A stretch of DNA of 64,000 bases. Source: Gracilariopsis chorda. Lineage: Eukaryota > Rhodophyta > Florideophyceae > Gracilariales > Gracilariaceae. A program made the translations under genes and the position numbers. The notes under the pieces are model-generated. The model saw only the letters and a program-made list of their open reading frames with translations. It searched no databases and was not told the DNA's origin. The stretch spans positions 1 to 64,000 of the forward strand of contig NBIV01000269.1 in NCBI GenBank assembly GCA_003194525.1, read 5' to 3'. This document shows positions 11,245 through 23,080 of this stretch, one piece after another (the stretch's first letter is position 1; the number at the start of each line of letters is the position of its first letter).

Positions 11245-11420
11245 TGAATGGCCCTGCATTGCTGGCTGCACACAGAACCTATGCTGGCTACTGATCTTGC
11301 GGAGTTTGCGCTGCTCAAATAAACTTTGCCCGAGTGGTCCTTGGACCTCCTTCGTCAGAAGGCAACCACTAAAGGAGGACTTTGTTCCCGCTATTGCTCG
11401 CCTTCGCCTTTGACGCATTC
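11245..11420 (+). repeat. Dispersed repeat, copy 1 (partner at 46895-47090)
   Basis: Shared blocks with 46895-47090 include TGCATTGCTGGCT, GGCTACTGATCT and GGGCTTTGTTCCCGCT-like sequence in the same order and spacing (here GGACTTTGTTCCCGCT). Both copies are degenerate. The repeat lies about 100 bp before a gag-like reading frame (11526-12116), so it may be leader sequence of that element family. Confidence 0.5.
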
Positions 11421-11525
11421 AGTATCCCCTTCACGCTCTGCACTCGCGCTTGAGACGCATTCCGACTTAGCTTAGATACAGGCCGACGACAACCATCTAG
11501 TTCCTGTAACCCGACTGATCTGGCT

Positions 11526-12116
11526 ATGTTTGATCCCACAAAAGATCTTCAAGAATGGCGCAGTGATATTTCTCGTTGCGCGTATACTGTCTCTGTGGCT
11601 ACACGGAAGGAAAGTGACCGTTTATACAAAACTATCTTTGCAACTCTTGCAATGCAACTTTATGATCGCGCTTTGCCCGCAGCTCAAAATTCAATTGTTG
11701 ATGAATCACACGTCAAATACATAATCAATTACAAAAAAGACAATCAAGTGGAGGCTGTGCGTCAGATTGTCGAGTTGATTGCTGTTGGTCTCCTAATTAC
11801 GGCCAGTTCTCGACATATTGCATGGTGCAACCGTGGTACTAATTTCCGTCGTCGCGAAGATGAATCTCTGCCCATCTTCGTTTCATGTTCTAGGGGACTA
11901 GCATCCGGTCATCACATGCACGGCGATTTGTCTTTGTTCTCACACTTTGAAGCAGTGTTGTCTATTACACTGCTAAAAAGATCCTCGCTTAATGAAGAGA
12001 CGTTGACAAATGCTAAGTTGCAGCTGAATGCTATGGCCGAAGCACGGATGAGTAAAGTCCCAATTTTTCCGCATTTTTGTCTCACGGCACCTTTGCAAAT
12101 TTATGGCATTGGGTGA
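11526..12116 (+). CDS. Gag-like reading frame, 196 codons, uncertain
   Basis: The frame starts MFDPTKDLQEW and runs 196 codons. The start resembles the opening of capsid-type Gag domains (a residue pattern ending in xEW after an aspartate-rich start), and a later RRREDESLPIFV segment resembles the helix 'E-S-L-x-x-F-V-x-x-F/C' common in retrotransposon Gag proteins. No zinc knuckle follows and no pol is found downstream. It lies between two copia remnants in inverse orientation to both. It may be the gag fragment of another retroelement family; a host gene of unknown function is the alternative. Confidence 0.4.
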   Translation: MFDPTKDLQEWRSDISRCAYTVSVATRKESDRLYKTIFATLAMQLYDRALPAAQNSIVDESHVKYIINYKKDNQVEAVRQIVELIAVGLLITASSRHIAWCNRGTNFRRREDESLPIFVSCSRGLASGHHMHGDLSLFSHFEAVLSITLLKRSSLNEETLTNAKLQLNAMAEARMSKVPIFPHFCLTAPLQIYGIG

Positions 12117-12649
12117 ACGTCTATGTTAACATTTTATACCCTCTTTTATTGGCAGACGTTGGAATATTATGCATGCTTATCGTCCAGAGGGCGATAAGTG
12201 ATGGTGAAAAATGTTTGAATCCTGAGGGAGCAGACGTGTTGACAAACTTCGAGATAAATGGGAAGGCACTGTCCCTTACGAGGTAAGGCAGCAGTCTATA
12301 CCAGAAACGTATTCTTGAGGTTTTATGTACATACTGTGGTATAAAGTCTGTGACGAACACCCAGTACAGTAATGAATTTGGGACTCTGTTCTAATCGTCG
12401 AACGAAGAGCCAGCGAAGAATCTCAAGACTTTCATTTGGCCCCAAGTAACGCGAGCATAGTGACATAGTGGTAACGTTACTAATCACCACTTTGCATGGC
12501 TTAACGGAGAAAAATTGGGTGGCAGGCATCAGAAACTTAGGGCTCAAAGCTGAAGCGTTTGAGGATGCACCGCTTGCGTGTAATGAACACACAAAAAATT
12601 CAGGTTCCAACTTTACCAATGTTTCGACACCGCATCCAAAACGAGTCAA
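12117..12649. other. Unassigned stretch
   Basis: Short frames on both strands, none with recognisable motifs. On the minus strand it follows the last recognisable copia E2 integrase sequence, but no reverse transcriptase motif was seen. Confidence 0.4.
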
Positions 12650-14700
12650 TAACTAAAGCGACTCCCATCATTAGAGCACAGTCCGCTGATGACGAACTTC
12701 GGTTTCTTGAAGGTGAAATTTATCTGTAGTGCTCCGGCTGCAGTTCACTTCCACCATGAGTTGCCTCTGTCAAATCCGACCCCTATACATTTCTTTGCTC
12801 TTGGACTGAACTTCCCTTCTTGTTTTTTCTTCGGAATGTGAAGACAAGCAAGTGCACCAAACACTTTGATGTGGAAAATGTAAGGCCGAGTGTTTAACAC
12901 TGTCTCATGGGCAGTACAATTCCCCTGGGATGCATACTTATACGTAACATTTCTGAGTTAGTTTGCCATATCTACTGCTTCAGCTCAGAGGGCGTTTCTT
13001 TTAGTCTATGGCCAGAGGGATATCAGAATTGTCCTTACAGAATCATTCAATGTTAGTGTACGGTTCAGTCTCTCAGCCCTTCCATTTTACTCAGACCTAT
13101 AAGGGGCAACAGGTTCACTCCAAGTGCCCCACTGGGCAAGCCAATGGTGCAACGCATTTGAAAGATATTCCTTTCCCTTATCAAACCTGATCGCCTTCAG
13201 ACGCTTTCCAATCGAAGTTTTGACTTCAGTCATCATCTGCTTTCCAGCCTCTGCTAATTCAGAACGCCTGTGGAGAAACCGTACCATCGAGTAAGCACTA
13301 GAACCCTCATACAGCGTCACATAATAACGTGCTCCTCCCACAGATAAAGTACGCATTGGTCCATGGAGGTCAGTGTGTACTAGTTCTCCAGGGTCCCGAG
13401 ATTCACGACCGGTATGGCGTGGCAATCTGGTGTCTCTCAATGACTTTGATATGTTGCAGTTATTACAAGTATGTTATTCTTCAACACAACAGCAGGACAA
13501 GAAGGTTTGAGCAACGCCTCATACAGTCCTGTACGCTTGCACTCTATGCCCATAAGGCAAACTTCGTTCGTCTCAAGATCGGTCACGGTGCACGTCACAT
13601 GACCAGTTCGTTCTTCACTCTTAAAATTTATGAAGAAACCATTCTTCCTCATGCAAACCACTGATAAGAGGTTTAAATTCAAGCCAGGGACATACATATA
13701 GAGATTTATTAAATTTTTCCTCCGGTTGATGATAGTAGTTACATGTATGTCTCCCTTACCATGAACTGGTGTGTGGTTTCCATCCACCACTTCAATTAAA
13801 TCACGAGTAGACCTCTTCAATTCCATGAAAGTGATATGTCATTGTCCATATGCGTGGTTGCTCCAGAGTCGATGAACCACTTTGAATTGGGTCCGAAACC
13901 TTCCTCTCGGACGACTAGTGCTCTGGAAACGTTCGACACATTCTTACTGTCTCTGGACTGATCAACATCTTCATGTTTGCGCGGGCGATACTTCTTGCTC
14001 TCTAGATTGTCATAAAGGTTTATTTCTCTGTGACCAGACTTTCCACAGTAGTGACATTTGATCCTAAACTTAGTCTTTGAATTTTGACGTGTGTTCAGAG
14101 CCTTCAAACCGCTGCAATTGGCTTCAGAAGTCATTCGAAGATTTGCTTTTTTCAAGATGAACAGTGCCAGAGACTCAGGTAAAGACTTGTTGATTCCACG
14201 GATTACTTCAGCGATTAAATCAAAGTGATCACATAAACCCTGCAGCAAGACACGCAAATGCTCTGACTCAGAAGCTATGTACCCAATCTCGCCAAGTTGA
14301 GATTAAAATGCGGATGAAAGAGCCCTTAACTCAAGCACAGTTTCCCTAGGCTTCATCTTCATGGCCTGGTAGCGATCCAGTAGACCGTCCCTACTAGCCT
14401 GCGATACGGCCTGATGCTGTTCCTTGAGGGACTTCCAGAAAATGAAGGGTTCTCGCATGTTTATTACAGGTGCTACAAATGAGCCATGAACTAAAAGAAG
14501 TATGGTTGATAGGGCCACTTCCTTGCGACGATTAAACTTCAAAACTTTGTCAGTACCATCTTTTGGCTGGGTTTCGGAACCATGTACAATGCTCCGAAGT
14601 CCTTTGCTGCGTGTGTTGTCAAGACGGAGAAGGAGCACGCAAGAGGAAAAGGTTACGATCAGACGCCTGCCTTGGCTTCCATTTTAATGAGTTCGTCTTG
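12650..14700 (-). mobile_element. Ty1/copia remnant E2 (gag, protease, integrase)
   Basis: On the minus strand, Gag helices lie at about 14640-14100, a CCHC zinc knuckle (CHYCGKSGHREINLY, last ligand not evident) near 14030, a protease motif WFIDSGATTHM near 13860, the Gag-pre-integrase region near 13600-13450, and the integrase core with HTDLHGPM near 13380 and RFDKGKEYLS near 13170. Sequence around 12790-12900 encodes the integrase C-terminal copia motif (VFGALACLHIPK then KCIGVGFD). No RT or RNase H follows. It is a broken fossil with roughly six or more breaks, and appears distinct from E1. Confidence 0.82.
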
Positions 14701-15239
14701 GTTCTATTAATTATTGCATCCTCCTCAACAACCGAGGCCGTCTGTAACGGGGCGGCCGCCCGTTCCGATTCTGGGTGGCCGTGCCAAGTGACTGCCACTA
14801 GGCAGAATGTGCTCAATTGCGCCAAACTGATTAGATACTACGAAGTACATTGTGTTGCGTGGGTGGCACTTATAATGTGTGGATCTTCAGCCTTCGTAAC
14901 ATGCAGCCACGTAAGGGGTACCCACGCACAGCGGTCTGTCGAACATATGACACGACACTGCGCAACACCAATACGACTTTACGTGACCAGAGAAAGCTGT
15001 TTGTTGAAGTCAACAACGGTAGACGAATTTACTCACATAAAAGACAAGTGTACGGTCATCCCAATCTTCACTTTTCTTCAAAGAGTAGGCCAAAAAAAGT
15101 GGGGTAGTTAAAGCAAAACAACGAAGAGACAGATTACTTAGAAAAAGGCGCTGATTGGGATGAACAGAGTGCAGTGGTTAGCGTTCTGGGCCCCTAACCT
15201 GTTACTTGACCATGACTTGGATGTCTTGCCTTTACTCTG
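14701..15239. other. Unassigned stretch between copia E2 and chromovirus B
   Basis: Should include the 5' end of E2 on the minus strand. No LTR, gene or RNA could be identified. A tRNA-like run (GTGGTTAGCGTT near 15175) has no matching T arm and was rejected as a tRNA. Confidence 0.4.
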
Positions 15240-15249
15240 AGCAGACTGT

Positions 15250-17350
15250 TGACTTCGCCGAAGTTCGGTTCATTTCTCGGATCCCGACTAAGGCTAAATC
15301 CAGCCATGCTGGGGGTGCCTCGTCTAGGACTGCAAACCCACCAAGGGAACCCCGTAACTCCACGTCGACCCCGTTATGGAATGCCCTGGATAGTTGGTAC
15401 TCATCCGGCTCCAGCCGTGGCCGCCGCCGCACCTGAACCCCGTCTGACGGGCGATAACACCCCCCAGGGGAATTCCCTGGCATCTCAGGTTCACGCTTTG
15501 TGGACCGCCCACAACACCCTTGTAGGGGAATTACAAACCCTCCGTGAGGTGGTGATGGACACCCCTACAAAGGTGGTCGCAGAGGATCTCCGTATCTTAC
15601 GGTCCGATTTCAACTTTATGTTAGAGAGTTTGGGGCAGCTCGCCACCTTCATAGAAGGAGTTGACTCTCGATTTGATCGAGTTCGTGGCCGTGTGGAGAC
15701 GTTAGAGCATTTTATCCTCATGGATAAACCGTCCCGGGATGATCCAGCACCAGCTGCGTCACACCACGACCAGCATGCTAAAAGAAAGAAATGCCGCTAT
15801 AAGCGGAAACATAAACGAGATCACTCGGATTCTGATTCTACTACATCATCGGATTCATCCCGAAACGGGTCAGATGGCTCTAGTTCCTCGGACCCCGATT
15901 CAGAGGACGAGAAACGAGGCCGTTCTTCCCGCTCTAAGCGGTCATCCACCACCCAAGGTGGAATTCGGACCTGCAGCAAGGGGAGAAGACACCCTGGCCT
16001 CAGGGAAACAAAACAGACGAACCCGTTGTTTCGAAAACTATTGTCCTACCGGTACTACCGGCTAGAAGATTCCTCTTGAGGACGTACACCCCGTTGCACG
16101 GGGAAGGTGAAAGAGTGCATAAAACGTATGCAACTATCACTGCTTAATCATTATTTTACTGGAGAAGACCCAATTATGGTGTTGGGCTTTCTTTCCCGCT
16201 TTGTAGCGGAAGCCGATATCTTCGGAATGAACGAGGGACAAGCCTATTTGGCATTACCGTATTTCTTACGGGGAGTGGCAGAGGACCAGTACACCTCTGT
16301 CAAAGGATCATCTCGTGCCTCAGAGGGAAAAGTAACCTCCTGGCCGGAGTCGGTGCAATACTTATTGGGCTCCTATCCCACCAATACCGCCATTCAGGGG
16401 GCAATCCTTGCCTTGCGAGATACTCGTCAGCGCTCAAGCGAGAGTGAAGCCGACTAATCGGTGCGACTTAACAAGGCCGTCCACCGTTGTGGGAATGTAT
16501 ACCCCGCAGGGGAACGCTTTACCCTGTTTATAGATGGCCTTGACCCGGCAATCCGGAGTCTTGTCACTCATTACGGCGAGGACAAGCAGGGGGTCACCTA
16601 CCTCGAGCTTGTTCAACACGCCCGAGCAAAAGGGGAAGCACTTCGTGCAAGAACTCCGAATCCTCGGTCTAGTCCCGCCAAGGCAATGGTGCTGGAGAGT
16701 GACTCCTCATCGCCCTCACTAATTGCGGATAGATCCTTCCCTGCGGATAGAACCCCCCAACAGGGATACGACACCGTGCATCTTGCACAGGGAGATGGTG
16801 TGTCTATACCAACCACGGACTTACCGTCAAAGACGTAGGAAACGTTGGAAACGGCGCAAGACAACCCCGTATTGTACGTGGGGAACAATCGCGTTCAGCC
16901 GCCACGAGTCCCGTTTATGAACGGCCAATCCCGTTATCAACGGCCTGGATGGAATGATACCCTCCCGGTGGTACGCTTCTCCGATGCTCGGAATATCAAC
17001 CGGCGCATCGCCGTGTTGGCTCTAATTTGCCACCTATGCTACACCCATGGCCATACATCCACTCAGTGTCTTTGCTCACTGAACGATATGGCCAAGGTGG
17101 TGGCAAATTACGAGGTCCTCACTTCAGAGGAGACACGTTCCGTTCGGACGGCTTCCTACTTCCGTGCTAAAAAGGACTTCTCGCATGCCTTGCCACATAT
17201 CCCGCGTGCGTGGCGAGCTTCAAATAACCCGAGTCGGGAAGTCGCGCAAACGTCCGACGCAACCACCGCTTATGCGGATAAAAACCCCGGCCCCGGAACG
17301 AAGCTCTCATGGTTGAGGATCCTGGACTACCGCCTGCGGCAAGAACTTCC
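15250..17350 (+). CDS. Element B gag region (fossil)
   Basis: The translation matches the Gag of element C in block order. A Pro/Ala-rich start is followed by a coiled region (VMDTPTKVVAEDLRILRSD), a basic and Ser/Asp-rich stretch, a capsid-like helical part (GMNEGQAYLALPYFLRG near 16230), and a CCHC knuckle near 17030. Gag would package the element RNA. It is part of a broken element. Confidence 0.8.
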
Positions 17351-17519
17351 AAGGAAACCTAATTGAAGGAGTCTCCCCTTTGGGAGAGGCGTCCTCAGAG
17401 ATCAGGCTGTTGACGCTTGAGACGTCGCCGCCTCGCTCCCCGGTGAAAATACTTTCAAGGAAGGACACCGAAGACGCAGAATCTGCACACCTTTCTGTGC
17501 TGCGTCACCCGTGGATACG

Positions 17520-20500
17520 AAGTAAAAAACCCCGGATCCCGGATATAGTCTTGGTCATGGCCAAGCGCAACTACAAGGTTTATGCCGACCTTGGCCTTGA
17601 CACCCATGTTATAGTGAGAATTCTAACAGTCCTGGAGACAGGTCCAGGCCCCAATTTCATCTTGAAATCATTGCTACCCCCGCAGGTGCGGTCTCGTATC
17701 CGTTCCGAAACGGTTCCTGACGTCGCAGATGCAAACAACAATCTGTTAAAAACGGTGGGTACCGTCGACTTAGTCGTGCGGTTGAGCACCTCCGTAGGGA
17801 AGCTCGACTTTATTGTTTATCGGTCATTGGCCGCTCCAGTCATGCTGGGATGTGATTACTGCGACAGATTTATCGACGCAATCAGGCCCCGCCTTAGACG
17901 TTTGGAACTCCATGACGGATCGTCAGACCCGATCGTCCGTCGCCCGCTGAAGCGTGCTTCGCAGAAGCAAGTCCCACTACCTGCTGCACAGGAATCATCG
18001 CCCGCATCTCGCGAATTTATCAAACTTCGAGTAGCAGCCTTGGTTTCTATACTGCCTGAGTCCGAAGTCTGGGTGAAAGTCAATTGCGGTCAACACGGTC
18101 TTCGGGTTATTCAACCTCTGTCCTCGTTACACGAGAAATACCAGCTCGCGCTGGCAAACGGAATTTTTCACGTTACCCCGGATGCTACTTTCCGGATACT
18201 TGTTGCCAATCTTGGCCAACGCCCCCAGTATCTGGTAAAGAACCAGGCAACTGGAAGCGTCACTCTACACCCCCTTGGGATGCTCCCAACGAAGATGACG
18301 AACGCCAATGTTCTCGGAATTGCCGCCTCTTCTGAGGAAGCCACCCCGACCACTGACGAACTATCATCAAAGGGGGGAGAGGAAACCATTTTTTTAGCGT
18401 CGAACAACCCGAATAACTCAGAACCGACGGCCACACCTGTATCACAGGACCATGTTACAGCGCGTTCTGAGCAAATATACCCCATAAAGGCACCCGAAGC
18501 TATAGACCTCGGCCATGTGCCGGAGTCACACCGCGACAAACTCCATGCAATGCTCCGGGAATTTTCCACAATGTGGGATGGCTCGCTCGGCGAGATTAAT
18601 GCTACGGAACACCGGATAGATTTGTTACCGGGTGCACGTCTGATGGAACAACCCTCTTACAGGGCAGGGCCGAACGCTCGGGAAGAGGTGCAGTCCCAAG
18701 TGGACAAAATGCTCCGCGCAGGTGTGATAGAGCCCGCTCAAACCCACTGGGCATCCCCAGTTGTACTGGTTTTGAAGGCCGACGGAACCCGGAGGTTCTG
18801 TGTCGACTATCGCCGGCTCAATGCTGTGAATGTTAGGGACACATATCCCATTCCTCGTATGGACGAGTGCATCGACTCCCTTGCAGACTCTGCCGTGTTC
18901 ATGGCTTTGGTCGCAAATTGGGGTTATTGGCAGGTCCCTGTTAGGCAGGAGGATCGCGATAAGACCGCGTTCACCTGCCACGCTGGATCGTACCGCTTCA
19001 AGCAGATGCCGTTCGGTTCGACCAACGCTTCCACCACCTTTCAGCGTGCAATAGATATTCTATTGAACCGCTTCAAGTGGCGGAGCTGCCTGGTCTACCT
19101 GGATGATATTATCATCTTTTCCAATAATTTGGACGACCATCTCACCCATGTCAGGGACGTTCTGACCGTGCTCCGCGATGCGGGAACTACCCTCAAGTTC
19201 AGGAAGTGCGAATTCTTCACAGATACTGTCAAATATCGGGGACATATCATCCGTCCGGGATGGTTAATGAACGAGAAAGCTCGAGTCAAGTCCCTCGTTG
19301 AGGCTAAGGAACACCGCACTCAAACGGAACTCCGCTCCTTTTTAGAGCTTTTCAACGTCTACCGACGGTTTATCCCGAACTTTTCGGATATCGCGGCACC
19401 TTTGAACGCGTTGTTACGCAAAGGAAATCCCCCACAATTGGGACAATTCACGCCCGACCAATCGGAAGCGTTTAACTCCTTAAAGGAGGCTGTAACGTCA
19501 GCACCTATCTTATCTTTACTCAAACTGGGACTCCTGTACTCCGTGGACACGGACTCGAGCGACTACCAAGGTTGTGCTCTTTTCCAAACTACCCCAGAGA
19601 GGGACCGAAGGCCAATTGGTTATTGGTCACGCTCGCTCAATGTCCACGAGCGGAATTACTCTGTGTCGGAGAAAGAGTGTCTCGCCGTCGAGTGGGCGCT
19701 TTCCACCCTCCGCCCCTATCTTATGGGAGTTCAGTTTACCGTATACACGGATCATTCCTCGTTGAGGTGGTTAGTGAACATATCCGATCCCTCGGGCTGC
19801 CTTATGCGCTGTAGACTCCGCCTTGCGGAATATGACTTGCAAGTCATATAAAAAAATGGGGGCTCAACACCCATGCTGACGCTTTGTCGCGTTTACCCAC
19901 AAATCGGGAAGCACTCCCAACGGAGGATGAAGACATTCCATACTTCATGGCTGAAGAATCAGATGGCCCGGAGTGGAAGTTCGAGGAATGGACAGAAGAA
20001 TGGGATGATGATGCTGACTTTGACAACTTACTCGCATCGCGCGAGACCCCTGAGAACCCCTTACCGGGAAGTTTTGTACCGGTTTCACCGGAGGAATTGG
20101 TCCGAGAACAATTCGGTGACCCCTTCTGTATGAGGATTTATGCGCGTTCAAACGGTGGCGAAGCCCTTCTGTTCGAGGTGAAAGATAAAGGCTACCTCTT
20201 TCAGTTGGTCGAAGCTCGCCCACAGATTGTGGTACATTATTCCCTGCAGTCGCGGGTGTTACATTTCTCGCACTATGCGAAGCTCGGTGGCCACGTAGGT
20301 GGGAAGAAGCTCTAACTCACCCTGCGAAGGGCTTTTTACTGGCCCGCCATATCGGTTGATTGCTACGCAACTGTGTGGTTTTGTACAGAATGCTCGAAGA
20401 ACCGGGTTAAGCTCCGCAGGAACGCGAAGAAAATGAAGTTATTCCCGGCTAGGGCGCCACTCGAGTTTATCGCAATCGATATTCTCGGACCTCTCCTCAC

Positions 20501-20850
20501 TACAAGGAGAGGCAACAAGTTCTTACTTGTGATCACCGATCGCTTTTCAAGGCTTACTCTGACTGTCCCTCTTCGGAGGATAACCGCTTTCACGGTGGCC
20601 CAGGCTCTGGTAATGCACTGGATTTTTGTCTACGATCCTCCTGTGGAGGTGCTCTCCGATAACGGACGGCAGTTCGCGTCCAAGTTCTTCCAGGATATTT
20701 GTCGTATCCTGGACGTGTAGAACTTGTTCACGACTACTTACCATCCCCAGTGTAATGGGAAAGTCGACCTCTTCAACTGGACTTTGTTGGCCTCTCTCCG
20801 TTCCTACGTTGCTGATCACCCCAAAACGTGGGACTTGTATGGGATTGTCA
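17520..20850 (+). CDS. Element B protease, RT, RNase H and integrase region (fossil)
   Basis: Domains are in Ty3/gypsy order. RT landmarks are FCVDYRRLNA near 18800, MPFG near 19006 and YLDDIIIFS near 19099. RNase H shows the SDYQ motif near 19560 and YTDHSSLRWL near 19744. Integrase shows the HHCC finger near 20260-20410, AIDILGPLL near 20470 and LSDNGRQF near 20652. Identity with A and C is obvious by eye in every domain. It is part of a broken element. Confidence 0.9.
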
Positions 20851-22679
20851 CTGTTTGAATTGGTTCTATCTCGTTCACCCCCCCCTGTGGCATTAGAATC
20901 CCAAGCCACCTTGGACAATTTCCCATCTGTGGGTCGCTACCGCCAGGAATGGAAGCAATGGCTTACTAAACTGGTCCCTACAGCGCGGAAGTCTATGAAA
21001 CGCGCGCACGCCGCGTACAAGCGGGATTTCGACGCTCTTTTACGAGATAATGCTCCCCGCATACGGGCTATTACCTACGTCTTTATACGTAAGGAATATT
21101 ATAACCCGGAACAGGAGAAGCGTCATAAGCTTTCGCCTGTGGCGGATGGACCATTTAAAGTGGTATCCGTTAACTCCGACACTGTCGTAGTGGAAATGGG
21201 CAAGACACACGAGCGGATTTCCATCGATCGTGTTGTACCTGCCCCTCCTCTTTCGTCTGAGGTCGTCCTGGAACCAGGGAACCCCGTCTCCAATAACTCA
21301 GCAACGCCGGAAACCCCGGGACTAAATAGACCGACTACTCTACCACCCCCTAATCGGGGCCTCTCAGATCTACCGACTTTGTCGGAACCCCTGGCTCGGC
21401 CGGATCGTTCAGGTCCAAACGGACCTTTCTCTACTTCTAACACTACCGCCCCTTCGGCGCGCATTTACACCCGCCATGCGGGATATCTTACTATTAATCC
21501 CCTTGCTCCTTCTAAGGAGGGGTAGGGTACCTATCGCCACGCTGGAAATATATTACCGTCGCAACGGGATTTGAGCCGTGAAACACGGAAGGTCGATGAA
21601 GCCTCGCAATCCCCCACACAGGGTTCCCGGAACGACGCAGATACACCGTATGATACGGGAGAGTGGACCAACATCGGAGTCCGTACCCCTGAACCAGGGC
21701 AATTCCCTGAATCAGGATAGCGATATCGTTTCGCAGACCCCTCACCAGGGTGTAGTAGCAGAACCGTCGTCGACGGAATTTCCCGCCAAAATGGATTCCT
21801 CAGCACCATCCTTACGGCTGGTAGCAGGCAACGCACGCCTTGGAAAACCAGCAACACTGGAAAGTGAAAAGACCCTCTTGAGGGAGGAAGGCTGGAATGC
21901 ACATCTTGAACTCAAGTCCCTGTCCCTACAGCCCCCGGACTTGAGACCCGTTCATAATGGGAATGTTGTCCGAATTTCGGAGATGGAAGTGGCAAAGTCT
22001 CCGCGCAATCGCGGTAATATACCGAGCCTCTTGGAAGAATCCGGCGTCGCCGCCAGGGTTAAACCGGTCGTCTCGGATGATGCACCTCTTGAGGAAGACA
22101 TCACACCTCAACTAGAGGCAAAGTCCCCAAACAGGTTGTCCATGGCGCCAGCTGTCCACGCCCCATCAGGGAGTTCGAGGCAGCCCATCGGAGCACCGGA
22201 AGTAACCGCCGGATACCGGAGGCCAACACAGCAGTGCACGGCTCAGACGGACAGTGTAAGGCCCAAGCCAAGCGAGGCGGAACGAAAGGAGGCGGTTCAG
22301 AGCCACATGCCATGGGAGTCACGTGAACGCACGGAGATTGTGCGCCCCGCATCAATCACCGCGCGACGCGTAAAGCCCCACCAGGGAGTGACCTCCACAA
22401 CTCCGCCAAAGCGGCAAGATGAACGCAAGCTTGCGGTTAGACCGGACTACCGTCAACATGGGACGGAGGACCCCCGCAAACTAGTGGTACGACCCAATTA
22501 ACGTGGTATGCGGCAACGGTTCCACGAAGACACCCTCTTGAGGGATATTATTCTGCACTCTGCGCCGCATCCTCCGAGGGAAGCCGGCACGTTGCATCCT
22601 GACGCACCCCTGAGGGGAAATATCCCGTCCATCGGGCAACCCCTGACAAGCGAGGTCACCATAACACGGCAAGGCCGGC

Positions 22680-22850
22680 AGGTATACAAACAAGAGTTTG
22701 TGATTGACCGAATCGTCGGGCACACCTGGAATCAGGAAGGCATTCTAAGATACCGCTTCCGTTGGTACGGATATGACCCAAGCTGGGACACCATGGAACC
22801 CATTGAACACCTCCCTCGTTCGAAGGTGGTCCAATATCACCGCAGCGCGG
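22680..22850 (+). other. Element B chromodomain
   Basis: The translation reads VIDRIVGHTWNQEG, then YRFRWYGYDPSWDT and EPIEHLPRSKV, the same chromodomain as in A and C. It lies about 1.5 kb past the integrase C-terminal part (about 21060-21240). Confidence 0.85.
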
Positions 22851-23080
22851 GTACCTCGAATCCAGATATGCTGTGTAACGCCCAAGTGGGATAAAAACGC
22901 CGCAAAGCCAGGGACTGTAGGAAAGAAGGAGTACTCCCCTTTTGTATGGACTCCATCAAGGACGAGAATGAAAGAGAAAAGGCCGTTCTAAACGGGAAAG
23001 TTTACGCAGGAGCCTTGCGCTCCTGTGTGATGCTAAGCTACATTACTGGCTAGGCCAGGGAAAGAGACCAGGATACTGGA

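Noticed and set aside
15165-15215. tRNA-like run with GTGGTTAGCGTT
   Set aside because: It resembles an A box and D arm, but no anticodon stem of five pairs and no T-arm motif (GGTTCRANTCC) follow at the right distance.
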